Source: Fragilaria radians (lineage: Eukaryota > Bacillariophyta > Fragilariophyceae > Fragilariales > Fragilariaceae). Taken from it: a DNA stretch of 11,404 bases. Shown here in pieces: positions 7,935 to 11,404 of the stretch (positions are counted from its first letter, which is position 1; every line of letters begins with the position of its first letter). A program made the position numbers and the translations under genes. The notes beneath the pieces were generated by a model that saw only the letters and a list, made by a program, of their open reading frames with translations, did not search any database and was not told the origin of the DNA. The DNA lies in assembly GCA_900642245.1 (NCBI GenBank), contig CAAAJI010000581.1:23610-35013 (forward strand), given 5' to 3'.

Positions 7935-8735
7935 TCTGAAGGATCATTGTAAGCCTATCGGACTACATGCTTCCGCTGTAAAATAAGCATTCATCAATAG
8001 CACTGACTTTGGACTTCTGCCTTGAAGGCAGTCTCACCAAATCTGCCATTGTCTGCATGGTAATGTTTAATTGTTACACCACTCTTTGCAGCATAGTGTT
8101 CAAAAGCCACTTTGGCTTCAAAGGTCTCTTTTGCATTCGTTGATTTCTACAAGCACTGTGATGATCAACAAAGATTGTTGCTGCCCTGTATCTTTTGGTG
8201 GTTATCCACCCTTTTACCTAAGCAATTAGTCTTTGTGTTGCTGATTCAAGTTGGTCTACAATCACATACTCACCAGTCGCTTTTGCCTCTCTGAGATTGG
8301 CAACTAGTGCCTCTTTTGCAGGTTTGTTCCTCCAAGGTTGCCTTGTTCCTTTGCCATTCAGACATGAAATTTTCTTGGTAGCAACCCTTGCTTTGCCATT
8401 TCTATCATATTTCGAGGAGAAATATGATTCAACTTGTAGTGTCAGTACAGAAATTGTACCATTGGTGTAGAACCTGGTAATGTATTTTCCTCCTGTGAAA
8501 TGACTGGTGTTGTAACATACACAATCCAGATCAAAATTCACATTGGATGTATTGTTCTGACCTTCCTCTTTTGCGTAGGGTGCTGAGCTGAGGGATTTAC
8601 CTCTTCAAAAACCTGTGGTTTGTTTGTAAATGAACCTTCATTGAAGACAACTTGGTACAATCTTTTGTGTTCTTGACACCTGTTTTGAAGACAATGAAGC
8701 TGATCGGCTGGAGTGTTGCTGAACGCAATATTTTA
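7935..8735 (-). pseudogene. Copia-type gag-pre-integrase and integrase fragment, broken
   Basis: Read on the minus strand, the order is FSNTPADQLHCLQNRC and LYQVVFNEGSF (8730-8630), HYKLNHISPRNMIEMAKQG with LLPRKF (about 8440-8360), GKGTRQPWRNKPAKE, GEYVIVDQLES (about 8275-8240), VKGWITTKRYRAATIFVDH (8217-8161), AKETFEAKVAF, and HYHADNGRFGETAFKAE (about 8065-8010). This is the gag-pre-integrase plus the integrase core of Copia pol. VDQLES and HADNGRF carry the first two acidic catalytic residues; the distal Glu block is absent or garbled. Breaks include stops where W (before HYKL) and Q (after LIA) are expected, and at least two frameshifts. The fragment ends near 7935, before RT and RNase H, so only a piece of the element remains. 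Confidence 0.7.
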
Positions 8736-8765
8736 ATACTTACAAGTACAAACAGGTCAACTTAA

Positions 8766-10366
8766 CATGGCAGAATAACGCCTATTCTGGCTTCAATTAG
8801 AAGCGTATCCTTCGGTGTTCACCAGACCATAGTTCTACTCCATAGTCATCTGATAAAATACATGAATTATTGTATCGCAATACCTCTATCACAACAAGAT
8901 TGGAAATACTTTATTCCAACAAATTATCGTATCTATTGCACAGGTCAAGGTTCGGATAACCGCCCACATATTTGGATCATGATGTCAAGCATTTTTCTTC
9001 AATGATTAAACAATGAAGCTCAGGGTGCCTCTGATTTACCAGATGAGACCAAAAGAAAAGTAATCAGCACATCATATGTTGATGATGTCAACACACACCA
9101 TAGCACTAGGACTCAGATGAAATGTATGCCTCTGTGACCAGAGACATTCAAAGATGGCAGAATATTTTAGAGGCAAGGGGAGAAAAGAAGGTATCAAAAA
9201 ATGCATATTGTACGCAATTGATCGGGAATGCACCACAACAGGGAAGCCAGTAATGCAAGATGTGATTAAAAAGGAAGATCAACAACTGAATGAAAGCCAA
9301 TAAGCAAAGAGAATTTACGTATCCACATATTTTTAGTCCCTTGGACACTTAGCATCACCAAAGGAACCTGATTGAACTCAAAGATCTCATATGGAGTAAT
9401 ACAGAAGTAGATTTGAAGGAATACTCCAGCCGAAAAATCTAACTGTGAAAGAATGTGAGATATAGTATAGAAGAATTTACACCCCAAAGGTCAGGTATGT
9501 TTTGCATGGGTCATGTACGAATGACATGGAATTATACAGTCGGTTTACGATGAATAAGCTTCACTTCCTGCATAAAATAAGGTATTTAAAACCAATGACG
9601 TTACAGGCAGCCGAGATCTAGGAGGGCTGGGGCACATGGATATTTAAAATTAAACAAGAACTTATAAATATACAACGTTTAACAAATGCATTATCAGACC
9701 ATTAAATTGTCGGAAACATGATAAAAACAAACTCAAGCAAGCGAAAATTGCTGATAGGTACAGGAAATATAAGAAATAGATAGAGTCGATATATCAGCGA
9801 GATATCAGTCAAATATTTCCTAGTGTATATGTACTAGAAATGGAGAGTGATATATAAGTGTTAGGATAACAGGAGTCAACAGCAACCGAGAAAAGCTATA
9901 GTGGTTTAAGAAAATCAAATGTTCTGTGCCCTTGTCGGTTAGAATCTTATTGCTCCTGTTTGTCACTTACCTCTAGTAGAAAGTAGATGGAATATTGTTC
10001 TGTATAGGTAACAATCCTTTCCACACAAAGCAAGACACACTTCCCCACCATGAAAGTACATGACATTGATATCTATCTAAGAAAGGACGTTTTCCCTTTA
10101 AACTAGAGAATGACAATGAAATTGCGCTAGTTGCAGAAGATATGGAATTCAGTTTATATGAATTGAGTGCTTTAAATCATTGTAGGTTATTTTTGAATGT
10201 AAAAAGGGTTTCTGATATCTGAAATGAATCAGGAACAACTTTGGAGCCAACCGTTATATTGTTCAAAAAACTACCAAACAGTTGGTGGTCAATGGATTTC
10301 AAGTTGATCATTAATATTGGCAGAAAACTACAACACTCTCTAAATATCCATGGGGGAACTGGGTAG
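8766..10366 (+). pseudogene. Reverse transcriptase relic (non-Copia type), 5'-truncated, many stops
   Basis: Landmarks in order on the + strand: ITPILASIRSVSFGVHQTIV (from 8775), GQGSDNRPHIWIMMSSIF (8943-), YVDD (9075-9086), DIQRWQNILEARG, KCILYAIDRECTTTGKPVMQ (9199-), SLGHLASPKEP, KNLTVKECEI...YRRIYTPKVRYVLHGS (about 9430-9510), SRDLGGLGHMD (about 9610-9645), then RENDNEIALVAEDMEFSLYE and LNHCRLFLNVKRVSDI (10103-10210). This matches the architecture of RT proteins abundant in diatom genomes, with 'GQGSG.SP..W' and 'AYVDDT', from palm onward. Finger motifs upstream are missing; it begins just downstream of the expected first catalytic Asp. At least three frameshifts and about ten stops make it dead. 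I leave the element class unassigned; the truncated 5' end would suit a non-LTR element. Confidence 0.68.
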
Positions 10367-10713
10367 TAGGTTACAAAGAACTTCGAAGGTATTATGCATG
10401 TTACAGACGTTCAGATAGATAAAATAAAAAAGTGACGGTGAGATATACTCTCAGAATATCAGTAAAGACTGCATGTAACTACTGGAAAATGCCGGGTTTT
10501 TGTAGTGGCATTTGTGGCACTAAAAACGAGCATTGCACTGAAACTTACAACACCAAATTCAAGTTACCTTTCATTTACTCAAGCATTCACGAATTGTTTA
10601 CACTCTTCAAAACCTAAAGATGTTGAGTTCGTACTCCAGTTGATGCGTTCTGCACCATAAGTGTGGGCTTTTACTACGATTACAACTTTAATAGATACAA
10701 ATGTGTTTGAAAC
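10367..10713. other. No recognisable gene
   Basis: This follows the last readable RT block. The + ORF at 10432-10617 has no family features and its codon content looks random. The region may include the untranslated tail of the RT element, but I see no poly-A tail or tandem repeat marking an end. Confidence 0.3.
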
Positions 10714-10858
10714 ATGGAAGATGACCTTAATTTCGTTGGTGAAGACTATACAGCCAAATTTGTAAATAATGCAATCCATAATGTTTATGGACAGGTAACT
10801 AGTGTTAGATTTTTCTGAGGTATTAAAACGAGATTTAAAATGGGACAATCCAAATCAG
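10714..10858 (+). other. Possible short coding remnant of unknown origin
   Basis: From ATG 10714 a 27-codon frame reads MEDDLNFVGEDYTAKFVNNA and on to VYGQ, immediately followed by GTAACT, a fair 5' splice site. A shifted frame from 10820 reads VLKRDLKWDNPNQ and ends before GTTAAC. The composition looks coding-like, but the gap between the pieces is 25 nt, too short for a normal intron. It could be an exon fragment, transposon debris or chance. It lies about 300 bp upstream of the right-edge copy of the GT8-vWA gene 5' end. Confidence 0.2.
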
Positions 10859-11159
10859 GTTAACGCGCACTTCAATTTTTAGCCAATATTCAAGTGGTTT
10901 AATTTTCCTTTCTATTGGATACCTTAATCATCGATGCAGTTCAAGTAATGGAATCACTCTTGTTGAATTCTCTCACCTTTGGCCATGTTTTGTCTCCACC
11001 CCAAACGGGTGCTTAACTGACCAAGGCTACTGGATGAATTGTCAAGTATTGAAATTTCTTTTTAGTGGTCATAAGACTGTTGGAAAAGACTCAATCTGTC
11101 TTTCCAGAAATAAATTGGTCATAAAGGCTTCCATTAGTTTGATAACTTCTGAGTCAAAG
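10859..11159. other. Flank upstream of the right-edge gene copy
   Basis: No independent gene is visible. A + frame opens at 11034 and runs into the copied segment. Upstream of about 11140 it shows no clear match to the 5' flank of the main gene. Confidence 0.3.
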
Positions 11160-11404
11160 AAAAGAGTAAAAAACAAATGCAGAGTATACTCACAATTTAA
11201 TCCAGACTTTGTGCCTTTATCGTGTCCAAAGTCATTGCAGTTTGGGATCTTTTTAATCTGATGCTTTTTTTGGTGTGAAAATAACTGTTGTCAACTTGAT
11301 GTACCATTAGAATTGAAACATCATGATTGAATATCGCATAGGAGAGAGGATTTTCCTTGGCTCCAGCCGTAAGTCAAAAGCTATTTGGGCTCTTGTAGGC
11401 CTTA
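11160..11404 (+). pseudogene. Diverged copy of the GT8-vWA gene 5' end, cut by the window edge
   Basis: From ATG 11323 to the edge, 72 of 82 bases match the main gene from its ATG at 6012, giving MIEYRIGERIFLGSSRKSK then AIWALVGL against MIAYRMGERTILGSSRKTK then AIWALIGL. The signal anchor is therefore starting. Upstream, RVYSQFNPDFVPLSCPKS (about 11178-11231) matches RTYLQVDYDFVPSPKS, and CQLDVPLEL (about 11289-11315) matches CHVDAQLPL. Between these blocks the frame is broken by a stop (TGA 11259-11261) and by one extra A near 11316-11318. If translation begins at the conserved ATG 11323, the visible part is open and this could be a live paralogue. If the upstream codons are needed, it is a pseudogene. 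Six of the ten base changes alter the protein. Confidence 0.65.

Noticed and set aside
9148..9487. Two minus-strand hydrophobic ORFs
   Set aside because: Antisense of the RT relic, whose blocks are in the expected order on the + strand.
10579..10848. Minus ORF of 89 codons
   Set aside because: No recognisable motif, no neighbour context; AT-rich chance ORF more likely.
1..11404. CRISPR array, bacterial operon, or prophage
   Set aside because: No regularly spaced repeats, no ribosome-binding sites or operon packing, and clear spliceosomal introns.

Overview
The window reads as nuclear DNA of a eukaryotic alga, most likely a diatom. Coding sequence is interrupted by short GT-AG introns of about 47-94 nt. 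The one well-preserved gene belongs to a type of secretory-pathway glycosyltransferase I associate with diatoms. The surrounding retroelement relics resemble diatom Copia-type pol and another diatom reverse transcriptase type. All family assignments come from reading motifs by eye; no database search was run.

Layout. Positions 1-2060 (+ strand) hold decayed Copia-type pol: a piece of reverse transcriptase (RT) followed by two different RNase H tails. Positions 2063-3302 look non-coding, with small hairpins and a weak tRNA-like fold. Positions 3303-6153 (minus strand) hold the main gene. It has four exons that join in frame to 878 codons and encode a membrane anchor, a GT8-like glycosyltransferase domain, a Cys-rich linker and a von Willebrand factor A (vWA) domain with a complete MIDAS metal site. 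Its 5' flank (6154-6400) carries an imperfect repeat of its first codons and a GAAA-loop hairpin.

Positions 6983-7855 (minus strand) contain six short exons of an unrecognised Gln-rich, helical protein. The ORFs are too short to show up unless they are spliced. Its 5' end is not visible and it has a one-base frameshift. Just upstream lies a broken Copia gag-pre-integrase/integrase fragment (about 7935-8735, minus). This abuts, in the opposite orientation, a 5'-truncated RT relic (about 8766-10366, plus) that is full of stops and frameshifts. From about 11160 to the right edge lies a second, diverged copy of the 5' end of the main gene on the opposite strand. The two copies are therefore head to head, with about 5 kb of retroelement debris and the cryptic gene between them.

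The one product with a readable function is a predicted Golgi/secretory type II membrane protein. Its glycosyltransferase domain has lost the usual DxD metal motif while its vWA metal site is intact, which suggests binding or adhesion rather than catalysis. The rest is mainly a record of transposon insertion and duplication.
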